A DNA stretch of 64,000 nt. Origin: Micromonospora sediminimaris. GTDB taxonomy: Bacteria > Actinomycetota > Actinomycetes > Mycobacteriales > Micromonosporaceae. How positions within the stretch are numbered: position 1 is the first letter of the stretch; the number at the start of each line of letters is the position of its first letter. This document shows, one piece after another, positions 16,587 to 24,784 of this stretch. The DNA lies in NCBI GenBank assembly GCA_900112325.1, contig FOLJ01000007.1, positions 273,449-337,448 of the forward strand. Reading direction: 5' to 3'. A program made the translations under genes and the position numbers. The notes below the pieces were generated by a model that was not told the DNA's origin, made no database searches, and saw only the letters and a list, made by a program, of their open reading frames with translations.

Positions 16587-17222
16587 TCACTCGGCGGCGA
16601 GCACGTCCACCACGAAGCGCAGCGGGCCCGCCGGGCGACCGCCGCCGCCGTCGCCGTACGCGTCCTCGGCCGGGATGTCGAGCTGCACCCGGCTGCCCAC
16701 GGTCACGCCCACCAGGCCCTTGTCCCAGCCGGGGATGACCTGCCCGACGCCGATCGGGAAGGTGGCGGGCTCGCCCCGCTCCCAGGAGGAGTCGAACTCC
16801 TCGCCGCTCTCGTAGAAGACGCCGACGTAGTTGGTGGTGATCGACTGGCCGGCCTGCACCTTCGGCCCGGTGCCCTCGATCAGCGGGGTGACGGTCAGCT
16901 TGGTCAGCTCACCCTCCCCGGCGGTGACGGTCGGCTTGCTGCCCAGGGCCGGGTCCGCGCCCTCCGGCAGCTGCGGCGCGGGCGGCGCCCCCGGCTCGTT
17001 CGTCGCCTCCGCACCGGCGGAGGGAGTGCCAGCGGCCTGCTCGGGCGCGTCGTCACCACCGCGCTGGCCGACGATCACGAACACGGTGATCAGCACCGCC
17101 ACGACGGCGATCCCGGCGAACGCACCGGCCCAGGCCTGCCGGCGGCGCTTCGCCTCGGCTGCCTTCTGAGCCGCCAACTGCTCGGCCAGCCGCCGCCGCG
17201 CCTTGGTCTCCTGCTCGCTCAC
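16587..17222 (-). CDS. FKBP-type peptidyl-prolyl cis-trans isomerase, membrane-anchored
   Basis: This 211-residue protein has a basic cytoplasmic start rich in K/R, one membrane helix (WAGAFAGIAVVAVLITVFVIV, about residues 31-51), an 80-residue Pro/Ala-rich extracellular linker, and a C-terminal FKBP domain from about 108. The domain shows TTNYVGVFYESGEEFDSSWERGEPATFPIG, VIPGWDKGLVG and LDIPAEDAYGDGG, which include the FK506-pocket aromatic and acidic residues. It should assist folding of secreted proteins at the outer membrane face. The GTG start follows GGGAG. It has its own terminator downstream. Confidence 0.92.
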   Translation of the reverse strand: MSEQETKARRRLAEQLAAQKAAEAKRRRQAWAGAFAGIAVVAVLITVFVIVGQRGGDDAPEQAAGTPSAGAEATNEPGAPPAPQLPEGADPALGSKPTVTAGEGELTKLTVTPLIEGTGPKVQAGQSITTNYVGVFYESGEEFDSSWERGEPATFPIGVGQVIPGWDKGLVGVTVGSRVQLDIPAEDAYGDGGGGRPAGPLRFVVDVLAAE

Positions 17223-17412
17223 GTCCTCGACTCCCTGCTGAGAGGTGTGGGGTGGGTCCGGCCACGGGCAGCCGTCGCCGACACACGGTACCTGGTGTCC
17301 GACGCACTTCCGACCATCGATGGCCCACGTCCGCAGGCACGGCTGTGCCGATCATGGAGTCCGGGTCGTCCCGCAACCGCCCAAAGGGGCATTCGGGCGA
17401 CCAGGAGCGCAG

Positions 17413-18420
17413 TCAGGCGGATTTACGCGGAGTGGTCTTCTTGGCGGTTTTAGTGGCCTTCTTCTCCGCGGTCTTCTTAGCGGGCTGGGCCTTCTTGGCG
17501 GTGGTCTTCTTCTCGGCGGTCTTCTTCGCGGGCGCCTTCTTGGCCGGCGCCTTGGTGGCCTTCTTCTCCGCCGCCTTCTTCTGCGCCGAGCGGGCCGATG
17601 AGATCGGGGTCGGTTCGGCGCCCCCGCCGGCCGGCGCCTCGCCACGAGCCGCCTTGGCCCGCTCCACGGACGCCTTCAACGCGGCCATCAGGTCGACCGC
17701 GGCGGCGGGAGCCTCCTCCACCTCCTCCGGCTGGACCACCTCGCGGCCCTCCACCTTCGCGTCGATGACCTCCTGCAACGCCGCCCGGTAGTCGTCGTTG
17801 AACTCGTCCGGTTGAAAGTCACCGGCCATCGAGTCGATAAGCGACGTGGCCATCGCCAACTCCGGTGGCCGGATTTTGAGGTCCTCGTCGAGGAAACCGA
17901 AGTCCGGCTTACGGATCTCGTCGGGCCAGAGCATCGTGTTCAGCAGTAGCACACCCTCACGTACCCGCAGGGTGGCCAACTGCTCCCGCTGACGCAGCGC
18001 CACCTTGACGATCGCCACCCGCTCCGAGTCGGTCAACGCGTCCCGCAGCAGCAGGTACGGCTTGGTCGCGGTGCCCTCCGGCTCCAGGAAGTACGCCTTG
18101 TTGTAGAGGATCGGATCGACCTGCTCGGCCGGCACGAACTCCAGCACGTCGATCGCGTGGGAGGTGCTCAGCGGCAGGTCGGCGAAGTCCTCGTCGGTGA
18201 GGATGACCATCTCCCCGCCGCCGATGTCGTAGCCCTTGGCGATGTCGTCGTAGCTGACCTCTTCGCCACAGACCTGGCAGGTCCGCTTGTACCGAATCCG
18301 TCCGCCGTCGGCCCGGTGCACCTGGTGGAACCGAATGTCCTTCTCCTCCGTCGCGGAATACAGCTTGACCGCGATCGAGACCAGGCCGAACGACACGGCT
18401 CCCTTCCAGATGGCTCGCAT
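17413..18420 (-). CDS. ku: Ku protein for non-homologous end joining
   Basis: This 335-residue bacterial Ku homodimer subunit has the Ku core at about 1-255 (MRAIWKGAVSFGLVSIAVKLYSAT, the RCQVCGEEV-type Cys pair, EFVPAEQVDPI, KPYLLLRDAL). The C-terminal extension from about 275 is strongly lysine/alanine-rich with repeated KKA/AEKK/APAKK units. That extension is longer than the minimal Ku tail, and such tails in mycobacterial and streptomycete Ku bind DNA. It protects and bridges double-strand breaks and recruits LigD. It is divergent from the ligase/polymerase pair at 18506, so the locus is a compact NHEJ module. The ATG follows GGGAG. Confidence 0.95.
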   Translation of the reverse strand: MRAIWKGAVSFGLVSIAVKLYSATEEKDIRFHQVHRADGGRIRYKRTCQVCGEEVSYDDIAKGYDIGGGEMVILTDEDFADLPLSTSHAIDVLEFVPAEQVDPILYNKAYFLEPEGTATKPYLLLRDALTDSERVAIVKVALRQREQLATLRVREGVLLLNTMLWPDEIRKPDFGFLDEDLKIRPPELAMATSLIDSMAGDFQPDEFNDDYRAALQEVIDAKVEGREVVQPEEVEEAPAAAVDLMAALKASVERAKAARGEAPAGGGAEPTPISSARSAQKKAAEKKATKAPAKKAPAKKTAEKKTTAKKAQPAKKTAEKKATKTAKKTTPRKSA

Positions 18421-18493
18421 GCTGCGCTCCCTTCCCCGGTATCGACCATGCTCGCATCACAGGGAACCGGACGCGAGGTGTTCGGCCGGCTAC

Positions 18494-18499
18494 TACAGT
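18494..18499 (+). promoter_or_regulatory. Leaderless -10 box for the NHEJ ligase gene
   Basis: TACAGT ends 6 bases before the GTG at 18506. There is no purine-rich ribosome site, so transcription probably begins at or next to the start codon. Confidence 0.55.
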
Positions 18500-18505
18500 C
18501 GTCCT

Positions 18506-19447
18506 GTGTCCGGCGCGCCGCTCAAGCCGATGCTCGCGATGACCGGGCAGCTTCCGACCGGTCCCGACTGGGTGTACGAGTTCAAGTGGGACGGGGTACG
18601 CGCGCTGGCCGACATCGTCGCCGGACGGCAACGCCTGTACGCGCGTTCCGGTGTGGAGATCACCACCGCCTACCCCGAGTTGATTCCGCTGAGCGAGCAG
18701 GCCGACGACGTCCTGCTCGACGGCGAGGTGGTCCTCTTCGACCAGGCCGGGCGGCCTTCGTTCACCGCCCTGGCCGAGCGGATGCACGTGCGTAACGCCG
18801 CCAAGGCGGCCCGGCTGGCGGCAACCGTACCGGTCACGTACATGATCTTCGACGTGTTGCGGCTGGGCGGTCAGGACCTCACCGGCTGGCCGTACGCCCG
18901 GCGGCGGGAAGCCCTCGACGGCCTGGCACTGGGCGCGGCGCGGTGGGCGGTGCCCCCGGTCTTCTCCGACGGCCCGGCCACCTACGAGGCGGCCGGCGAG
19001 CACGGCCTCGAAGGGGTGATGGCCAAGCGGGTCGAGTCGACCTACCGGCCCGGGGTGCGTTCGCCGGACTGGGTGAAGGTCAAGCTGGAGGTGACCGGCG
19101 ACTTCGTGGTCGGCGGCTGGCGACCCGGCGCGCGGCGGATCGGTGGCCTGCTGGTCGGGGTCCCCGGCGCGGACGGCCGACTCGTCTACCGGGGCCGGGT
19201 CGGTGGCGGGATCGGTGCCGCCCTCGAACGGGAACTGCTGCGCGAGTTGGAGCCCTTGCGCACCACCGGCTCGCCGTTCAGCGGCGACGTCCCCCGCGAG
19301 GATGCCCGGGGCGCGATCTGGGTAACTCCCCGGGTCGTGGTGGAGGTGAAGTACGGCCAGCGCACCCCGGACGGGCGGCTGCGGTTCCCCCGAGTCCTGC
19401 GGATCCGCCCGGACAAACCGGCCGAGGAGGTCGACGATGCCAGCTGA
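18506..19447 (+). CDS. ligD: ATP-dependent DNA ligase, LigD ligase domain
   Basis: This 313-residue ligase equals the ligase module of LigD as a separate protein. The nucleotidyltransferase motif I is FKWDGVRA with adenylated K27. Also visible are the motif III-like LLDGEVVLFD, the motif IV EGVMAKR and the motif V VKVKL. An OB-fold follows from about 200, ending in RIRPDKPAEEV. It seals breaks held by Ku. The GTG start is supported by a leaderless promoter and by the absence of upstream similarity. The next gene (polymerase domain) overlaps by 11 bp, so both domains are made from one transcript but not as a fusion. Confidence 0.93.
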   Translation: MSGAPLKPMLAMTGQLPTGPDWVYEFKWDGVRALADIVAGRQRLYARSGVEITTAYPELIPLSEQADDVLLDGEVVLFDQAGRPSFTALAERMHVRNAAKAARLAATVPVTYMIFDVLRLGGQDLTGWPYARRREALDGLALGAARWAVPPVFSDGPATYEAAGEHGLEGVMAKRVESTYRPGVRSPDWVKVKLEVTGDFVVGGWRPGARRIGGLLVGVPGADGRLVYRGRVGGGIGAALERELLRELEPLRTTGSPFSGDVPREDARGAIWVTPRVVVEVKYGQRTPDGRLRFPRVLRIRPDKPAEEVDDAS

Positions 19448-20348
19448 GCGGTTCCCGGTAGACGTGCAGGGCCGCACGTTGGAGCTGTCCAACCTGGACA
19501 AGGTTCTCTACCCGACGGCCGGCTTCACCAAGGGCGAGGTGATCGACTACTACACCCGGATCGCCCCGGTGCTGCTGCCGCACCTGGCGGACCGGGCGCT
19601 GACCCGCATCCGCTACCCGAACGGGGTGACCGGCGGCTCGTTCTTCGAGAAGAACGCCCCGGCTGCCACCCCGTCCTGGGTACGCGTCGAGACGCTGCCG
19701 GCGCCGGGCTCCACCAAGGGTCGGGAGACCATCGACTACGTCGTCGCCGACGACCTGCCCACCCTGGTCTGGCTGGCCAACCTCGCCGCCCTGGAACTGC
19801 ACACCCCGCAGTGGAAGGTCGGCGCGCACCCGGACCTGATGGTGGTCGACCTGGACCCGGGCGCCCCGGCGGCGCTGAAGCAGTGCTGCCAGGTCGCTCT
19901 GTCGCTGCGCGACCGGTTGGCCGCCGACGGCCTGACCGCCTACCCGAAGACCTCCGGCAAGAAGGGCATGCAGCTCTGCTGCCCGATCTCCGGCACCCAG
20001 CCGGCCGACGACGTGTCGGCCTACGCGCGGCGCATCGCCCAGGAACTCGAACGCGACCAGCCGAAACTGGTGGTCTCGAAGATGGCGAAGAACCTGCGGC
20101 CGGGCAAGGTCTTCATCGACTGGAGCCAGAACAACGCGGCGAAGACCACGGTGGCCCCGTACTCGCTGCGCGCCCAGCCCGTCCCGTCGGTGTCGACGCC
20201 GCTGACCTGGGACGAGGTATCCGCCGGTGCGGCGGGCCGACGTCCGGCCGCCAAGCCCTACACCGCTGGCGAGGTGCTGGACCGGATCGAAAAGCACGGC
20301 GACCTGCTCGCCCCACTGCTCGACGGCGGCCCCGAGCTTCCTCGGTAG
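19437..20348 (+). CDS. ligD: LigD polymerase/primase domain protein
   Basis: This 303-residue archaeo-eukaryotic-primase-type polymerase resembles the LigD polymerase module. It shows LSNLDKVLYPTAGFTKGEVIDYY, FEKNAP, the catalytic metal-binding DLMVVDLDPG, the PKTSGKKGMQL loop, and VFIDWSQNNAAKTTVAPYS with the third acidic residue. It adds nucleotides, preferentially ribonucleotides in known homologues, during end joining. ATG 19437 overlaps the ligase gene by 11 bp in another frame. No phosphoesterase (nuclease) domain of LigD is present in this window. Confidence 0.93.
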   Translation: MPAERFPVDVQGRTLELSNLDKVLYPTAGFTKGEVIDYYTRIAPVLLPHLADRALTRIRYPNGVTGGSFFEKNAPAATPSWVRVETLPAPGSTKGRETIDYVVADDLPTLVWLANLAALELHTPQWKVGAHPDLMVVDLDPGAPAALKQCCQVALSLRDRLAADGLTAYPKTSGKKGMQLCCPISGTQPADDVSAYARRIAQELERDQPKLVVSKMAKNLRPGKVFIDWSQNNAAKTTVAPYSLRAQPVPSVSTPLTWDEVSAGAAGRRPAAKPYTAGEVLDRIEKHGDLLAPLLDGGPELPR

Positions 20349-20364
20349 GACAGCCGCGACCCGC

Positions 20365-21411
20365 TCACCTGGCGGGTGCCACGGGTGGCGACTCGCCGTG
20401 CCGCCGCAGTCGCGCGTACGCCCCGGCGAGCATGGCGATCGCGAGCAGGCTGACGATCACGTCGCTGACCAACGCTCGGGTGGGTGACGCCGGTGAGTAC
20501 GGAGGCACCAGGTAGGCCAGCACGGCCGCCCCGACCAGCGCCCCGGCGGCACCTGCCAACACGTGCCGCTGCCCCCACCCGGCGCGTCCCGCCCAACGGA
20601 CCAGCAGCCACACCAGCGCGGCGACGACGACCACCGACACGGCGACGCCGACCCAGCCGGAGAGCATGCTGACCCCCAGGTAGACGAGCAGCACCAGCAG
20701 GCCCGGACGGGTCGGCCGGGGCGCGTCGGCCGGAGCCGGAGGTGGTCGCCGCCGCCAGCGGGGCAGGGCCGCCACCGCGACCAGGGTGAGGACCACAGAC
20801 GTAGCCCCGATGAGCTGACCGGGACTGGCCAGGAACCCCTTGCGTCCACTGTCGTCGGCGAAGACGAGCAGGCTGCCCAGCAGGTAGAGGACGGTCACGG
20901 CGACCAGGCCGGACGCGCCCAGCCACGGCCGCAGCCGGCGTGCCGGGGAGAGGTACGACTCGACGATGGCGATCGGCGCGCAGATGGTCAACGCCACGTG
21001 GTTACCGAGGAAGCTGATCGCCTCCTGCGCGCTGATGCCCAGCACCGGAACGCGGGTGCGGTCGGCCGCGCTCAGCTCGGCGAACTCGGTGTCGGCCAGG
21101 TAGTCGGGGTTGAACAGCGACTGGTCCACCAGGCCCGCCTGAACCACCCCGAACCCCGCCGCCAGCAGCACGATCATCGGCCAGCCGCCGCCCGTGCGTC
21201 GGGCCGCCTCCCGGATGAGCACCGCCGCGCCCCCGTACATCGGTGCCAGGACGACCACCACGCCCAGCATGTCGGTGCCGGCGAAGCCGCCCCACGAGCA
21301 TTCGGCGGCCCAGGGGGCGAGGAACAGCAGCGCCACGACCGGTACGAGCCGCCGCAGCATCGGCTGCCGGACGCCGTCGAGGGCTGCCCGATCTTCGCCG
21401 TGAGTAGTCAT
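20365..21411 (-). CDS. Uncharacterised polytopic membrane protein
   Basis: This 348-residue protein has about nine hydrophobic segments. The first is LVPVVALLFLAPWAAE, followed by loops such as the conserved-looking LVDQSLFNPDYLADTEF and a segment around GISAQEAISFLGNHVALTICAPI. I do not recognise a family, and no catalytic motif stands out. The ATG at 21411 follows GGGAGAG about 11 bases upstream; the frame is open further upstream but hydrophilic and unlike a coding start. It ends 16 bp from the convergent LigD polymerase gene and is divergent from the TIGR03089 gene. Confidence 0.75.
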   Translation of the reverse strand: MTTHGEDRAALDGVRQPMLRRLVPVVALLFLAPWAAECSWGGFAGTDMLGVVVVLAPMYGGAAVLIREAARRTGGGWPMIVLLAAGFGVVQAGLVDQSLFNPDYLADTEFAELSAADRTRVPVLGISAQEAISFLGNHVALTICAPIAIVESYLSPARRLRPWLGASGLVAVTVLYLLGSLLVFADDSGRKGFLASPGQLIGATSVVLTLVAVAALPRWRRRPPPAPADAPRPTRPGLLVLLVYLGVSMLSGWVGVAVSVVVVAALVWLLVRWAGRAGWGQRHVLAGAAGALVGAAVLAYLVPPYSPASPTRALVSDVIVSLLAIAMLAGAYARLRRHGESPPVAPAR

Positions 21412-21528
21412 GACTCTGACTCTCCCGGTGCCGTGGTACCCCGCACCAATGCCATCAGTCATGTCTTCACCGGCCCGGGGCGGAGGGTCGGCCTCGACAG
21501 GCCCGAGCGGCAGGAGTAGGACGTACGT

Positions 21529-22281
21529 ATGCGCGCTGCCCTTCCCGTACCGTCCGCCGCCGGTCTCGCCGACCGGGACGGGCCACTGCTCAGCCACCTC
21601 GATCACCGGACCGGTGCGCGTCACGACATGACCGCCGCTGAGCTGGGCGAGTGGTCGGCGCGGGCCGCCGGCCTGCTGCGGGACGGCTGCGGCCTGATCC
21701 CCGGCAGTCGGGTGGCGGTGCTGCTGCCGCCGCACTGGCGTACCGCCGCGGTGCTGTTGGGGGCCTGGGCGGTGGGGCTTGAGGTGTCGTTCCGGCCGCG
21801 CGCCACCGCCGGGCTACCGGTGCTGGAGCCGGGCGGCGACCGGCCGTACGACGCGGTCCTGGTCACCCCGGAGCGTCTGGACGACTGGCTGGAGGACGTA
21901 CCGGACGGGCTGCACCGCTACCTCGTCGGCACCGGACCGCAGCCCTTGGTCGACGTGCCGGTCGGCTGGCTCGACTGGTCCGTGGAGGTGCTACGGCACG
22001 GCGTCGCCCCGACCGACCGGCCCGTGCTGCGTGCGAACGACGCGGCCAGCCCGGACGGCACCAGCTACGCCGAGTGGGGTTCGATCGCCAGGGCGGTGGC
22101 CGAGCAACTCGACCTGCGGGCCGGTGACCGGCTGCTGGTCGACGTCGCCGAGCACGACCAGCCGCTGAAGTGGCTGCTCGCCCCGCTGGCGGCCGGTGCC
22201 TCGGTGCTGCTCTGCGCCAACCTCGACCCGTTCCGCCGGGACACGCTCATCGCCGCCGAGCAGGTCACCCGCGTGCTCTGA
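21529..22281 (+). CDS. TIGR03089 family protein (truncated AMP-binding-like)
   Basis: This 250-residue protein is of the actinobacterial TIGR03089 family, which resembles only the N-terminal part of acyl-CoA synthetases. The matching stretches are AAELGEWSARAAGLLRDGCGLIPGSRVAVLLPPHWRTAAVLLGAWAVG and the C-terminal LVDVAEHDQPLKWLLAPLAAGASVLLCANLD. It lacks the ATP-binding P-loop and hinge motifs of active ligases, so adenylation is unlikely. The function is unknown. TAGGAC lies 6 bases before the ATG, similar to leaderless promoters elsewhere here, although AGGA could also serve as a weak ribosome site. Confidence 0.85.
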   Translation: MRAALPVPSAAGLADRDGPLLSHLDHRTGARHDMTAAELGEWSARAAGLLRDGCGLIPGSRVAVLLPPHWRTAAVLLGAWAVGLEVSFRPRATAGLPVLEPGGDRPYDAVLVTPERLDDWLEDVPDGLHRYLVGTGPQPLVDVPVGWLDWSVEVLRHGVAPTDRPVLRANDAASPDGTSYAEWGSIARAVAEQLDLRAGDRLLVDVAEHDQPLKWLLAPLAAGASVLLCANLDPFRRDTLIAAEQVTRVL

Positions 22282-22298
22282 GGGACGACTCCGATGCG

Positions 22299-22358
22299 GC
22301 AACATCCCTGTTGCTGCTTGTCTGCCCCGAGGTGAGGCAGCAACAACAGGGATGTTGC
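22299..22358. repeat. Dispersed GCAAC-TC hairpin element, copy 2
   Basis: Left arm GCAACATCCCTGTTGCTGC (22299-22317) pairs with 22337-22358 apart from a 3-base bulge; the loop is 19 bases. It is followed by CGCGGATCTTG, the same tail as copy 3. It lies between the convergent TIGR03089 and XPB helicase genes and probably serves as a terminator. Confidence 0.8.
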
Positions 22359-22380
22359 GCGGATCTTGTCGGCGATCCGG

Positions 22381-24060
22381 TCAGTCGACGGTGGGAAGGG
22401 GTGGGCCGAGGACGTCGTCGGCGTCGACGATCGTGTACGCGTACCCCTGCTCGGCGAGGAAGCGCTGCCGGTGGGCGGCGTACTCGGTGTCGATGGTGTC
22501 CCGGGAGACCACCGAGTAGAAGTGCGCCTGCCTGCCGTCGGCCTTCGGGCGCAGCACCCGCCCCAACCGTTGCGCCTCCTCCTGCCGGGAGCCGAACGTG
22601 CCGGACACCTGGATCGCCACCGCGGCCTCGGGCAGGTCGATGGAAAAGTTCCCCACCTTGGAGATCACCAGAGTACGGATCTCCCCGGTGCGGAACGCGT
22701 CGAAGAGGCGCTCGCGCTCCTTGTTCGTGGTGGAGCCCTGCACGATCGGGGCGTCGAGATATTCGCCGAGCTGGTGCAGCTGGTCGATGTACGCGCCGAT
22801 GACAAGCGTCTGCTCGCCCGGGTGCCGGTCGAGCAGGGCGCGTACCACCGGCAGCTTGGTGCGGGCGGTGGCCGCCATCCGGTAGCGCTCCTCCGCCTCC
22901 GCCGTCGCGTACGCCATCCGCTCGGCGTCGGTAAGGGTGACCCGGACCTCGACACACTCGGCGGGGGCGATCCAGCCCTGCGACTCGATGTCCTTCCAGG
23001 GCGCGTCGTACCGCTTCGGGCCGATCAGGCTGAACACGTCACCCTCCCGGCCGTCCTCGCGTACCAGGGTGGCGGTCAGGCCCAGCCGGCGGCGGGCCTG
23101 GAGGTCCGCGGTGAAGCGGAAGATCGGCGCGGGCAGCAGGTGCACCTCGTCATAGACGACCAGGCCCCAGTCCCGGGCACCGAACAGGTCCAGGTGGGTG
23201 AAGGCGCCGCCGCGTCGCGAGGTGAGCACCTGGTACGTGGCGATGGTGACCGGGCGGATCTCCTTGCGCTCGCCCGAGTACTCGCCGATCTCCTCCTCGG
23301 TCAGCGAGGTGCGGGCGATCAGCTCTCGCTTCCACTGCCGGCCGGCCACCGTGTTGGTGACCAGGATCAGCGTGGTGGCCTTCGCCTCCGCCATCGCCGC
23401 CGCACCCACAAGCGTCTTACCGGCGCCGCAGGGCAGCACCACCACACCCGACCCGCCGGCCCAGAACGCCTCGACCGCCTCCCGCTGGTACGACCGCAGC
23501 GTCCACGGCTTACCACCGTCCTTGCCGGCCTCGGCCAGCTCGATCGGGTGCGCCTCGCCGTCGACGTACCCGGCGAGGTCCTCCGCCGGCCAGCCGAGCT
23601 TGAGCAGAGCCTGCTTGAGCCGCCCCCGCTCGGAGGGGTGCACCGCGATGGTGTCGTCGTCGATGCGGTTGCCGAGCATCCCGGCGAGCTTCTTGCTCTT
23701 GGCCACCTCGACCAGGACCACCCGGTCCAGGGCGCGCAGGACGAGGCCGTGCGCCGGATCGTTGGCGAGCTGGAGCCGTCCGTACCGGTCCATCGTCTCG
23801 GCCACGTCCACCAGCAGCGCGTGTGGCACCGGGTACCGCGAATACTTGATCAACGCGTCCACCACGCCCTCGGCGTCGTGGCCGGCGGCGCGGGCGTTCC
23901 ACAACCCGAGCGGCGTCAGCCGGTACGTGTGCACGTGCTCGGGCGAGCGTTCCAACTCGGCGAAGGGGGCGATGGCCATCCGGCAGGACTGTGCGTCGGG
24001 ATGGTCGATCTCCAACAGGAGGGTCTTGTCCGACTGCACGATAAGTGGTCCACCACTCAC
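22381..24060 (-). CDS. XPB/Ssl2-type DNA repair helicase
   Basis: This 559-residue superfamily 2 helicase has an N-terminal damage-recognition-like region (GPLIVQSDKTLLLEIDHP, the Helicase_C_3-like part to about 150) and Walker A VVLPCGAGKT. Its motif II is VVYDEVHLL, followed by GLTATLVREDGRE (with the RED residues of XPB), a second RecA fold with IGAYIDQLHQLGEYL and SKVGNFSIDLPEA, and motif VI QRLGRVLRPK. Bacterial XPB of mycobacteria is a 3'-5' helicase. GTG 24060 follows GAGAGGAT. The helicase-associated WYL gene lies upstream on the same strand, with the small membrane gene in between on the opposite strand. Confidence 0.93.
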   Translation of the reverse strand: MSGGPLIVQSDKTLLLEIDHPDAQSCRMAIAPFAELERSPEHVHTYRLTPLGLWNARAAGHDAEGVVDALIKYSRYPVPHALLVDVAETMDRYGRLQLANDPAHGLVLRALDRVVLVEVAKSKKLAGMLGNRIDDDTIAVHPSERGRLKQALLKLGWPAEDLAGYVDGEAHPIELAEAGKDGGKPWTLRSYQREAVEAFWAGGSGVVVLPCGAGKTLVGAAAMAEAKATTLILVTNTVAGRQWKRELIARTSLTEEEIGEYSGERKEIRPVTIATYQVLTSRRGGAFTHLDLFGARDWGLVVYDEVHLLPAPIFRFTADLQARRRLGLTATLVREDGREGDVFSLIGPKRYDAPWKDIESQGWIAPAECVEVRVTLTDAERMAYATAEAEERYRMAATARTKLPVVRALLDRHPGEQTLVIGAYIDQLHQLGEYLDAPIVQGSTTNKERERLFDAFRTGEIRTLVISKVGNFSIDLPEAAVAIQVSGTFGSRQEEAQRLGRVLRPKADGRQAHFYSVVSRDTIDTEYAAHRQRFLAEQGYAYTIVDADDVLGPPLPTVD

Positions 24061-24541
24061 GCCGAATCCTCTCGTCCGTACGGCTGATCCGGCCGCCGGA
24101 GCAGGTGGCTGACCTGCCGCCGGGCGACCATCCAGTGTTGCACGCGCAGGCGGGCGGCGAGAAAGTGCTCATCCTGCGCAACCCTGCCGGTACTTCGGTG
24201 CGTCTAGCAGTAGGGGACGAGTTGTCGAGGTCGGCGGCCCGATGGGTCGCGAAACGGGCCACCGTACGCCCTCGCGGTCGTCATGCCGGTCGGTGCCGGT
24301 GCGCAGCGCGTTCGATCCACGGCCGGACGGGCCAGGAAAGCGGGGGCCGTTCCCGTCGCAGTGGAAGCCAACGGGGGCGAGCGGCGCGCCCGGGGCCGTA
24401 CCGGCGCCCCACCCCCACCGTTTCGCCGCCGGTACCGCCCGGATACGGACGGAGTCGGATCGGTACCCGATGGTGCTGGCCGACAGCCGTCAAGGGTGAC
24501 ACCCTTGACGTTCCAGGGCCGGACCGTACGGGGGAGGGCAG
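24061..24541. other. 481-bp intergenic stretch with no convincing gene
   Basis: Short open frames exist on both strands but have no ribosome sites, no family-like sequence and irregular codon bias. The region holds the minus-strand promoter of the XPB gene and the plus-strand control region of the small membrane gene, including the palindrome at 24488-24510. I see nothing else in it. Confidence 0.6.
24488..24510. promoter_or_regulatory. Palindrome overlapping a possible -35 box
   Basis: CGTCAAGGGT and ACCCTTGACG are exact reverse complements separated by GAC. The right arm contains TTGACG (24505-24510), the most plausible -35 of the small membrane protein gene whose ATG is 32 bp downstream. 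Binding of a dimeric repressor there would block the promoter (inference). Confidence 0.55.
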
Positions 24542-24781
24542 ATGACGGTTGACCAGGAAGTTGTCCCCGAGCGCGAGCAGGCAGAGCCGTCCGAACCCGT
24601 CTCCACCGCCACCGTGGTCGCGTACGCGATCGTCGGTGTCGTCCTGTTCGGCTGGTTCCTGTTCGGTTGGCTGGTGCTCCAGCAGGGCTTCGTCGACTCG
24701 GTCGGCGAGGCGGCCGGCACCGGGTTCACCCTGCTCCTGATCGTGGCGATCGTCGGGTCGGTGCGGCGTAGTCGCCGCTGA
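24542..24781 (+). CDS. Small membrane protein of unknown function
   Basis: This 79-residue protein has an acidic N-terminus (about 22 residues) followed by two membrane helices (TVVAYAIVGVVLFGWFLFGWLVL and a segment around TGFTLLLIVAIVGSV). It ends in the basic tail RRSRR, suggesting both termini in the cytoplasm. GGGGGAGG precedes the ATG by 4 bases. I do not recognise a family. It stops 3 bp from the convergent helicase-associated gene and may be controlled by the palindrome upstream. Confidence 0.8.
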   Translation: MTVDQEVVPEREQAEPSEPVSTATVVAYAIVGVVLFGWFLFGWLVLQQGFVDSVGEAAGTGFTLLLIVAIVGSVRRSRR

Positions 24782-24784
24782 ACC

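Noticed and set aside
17413..17610. DNA repeats rich in CTTCTTGGCG at the 3' end of the Ku gene, open on the opposite strand as a leucine/glycine-rich frame
   Set aside because: These are the codons of the lysine/alanine-rich Ku tail; the opposite-strand frame is a shadow.
21529..22281. Truncated acyl-CoA ligase pseudogene
   Set aside because: The length and ends match the TIGR03089 family, which is naturally restricted to this region of the fold, so the gene is intact.
24242..24545. Short open frames in the 481-bp gap before the small membrane protein
   Set aside because: They overlap each other on both strands, lack ribosome sites and cross the palindrome and promoter of the next gene.
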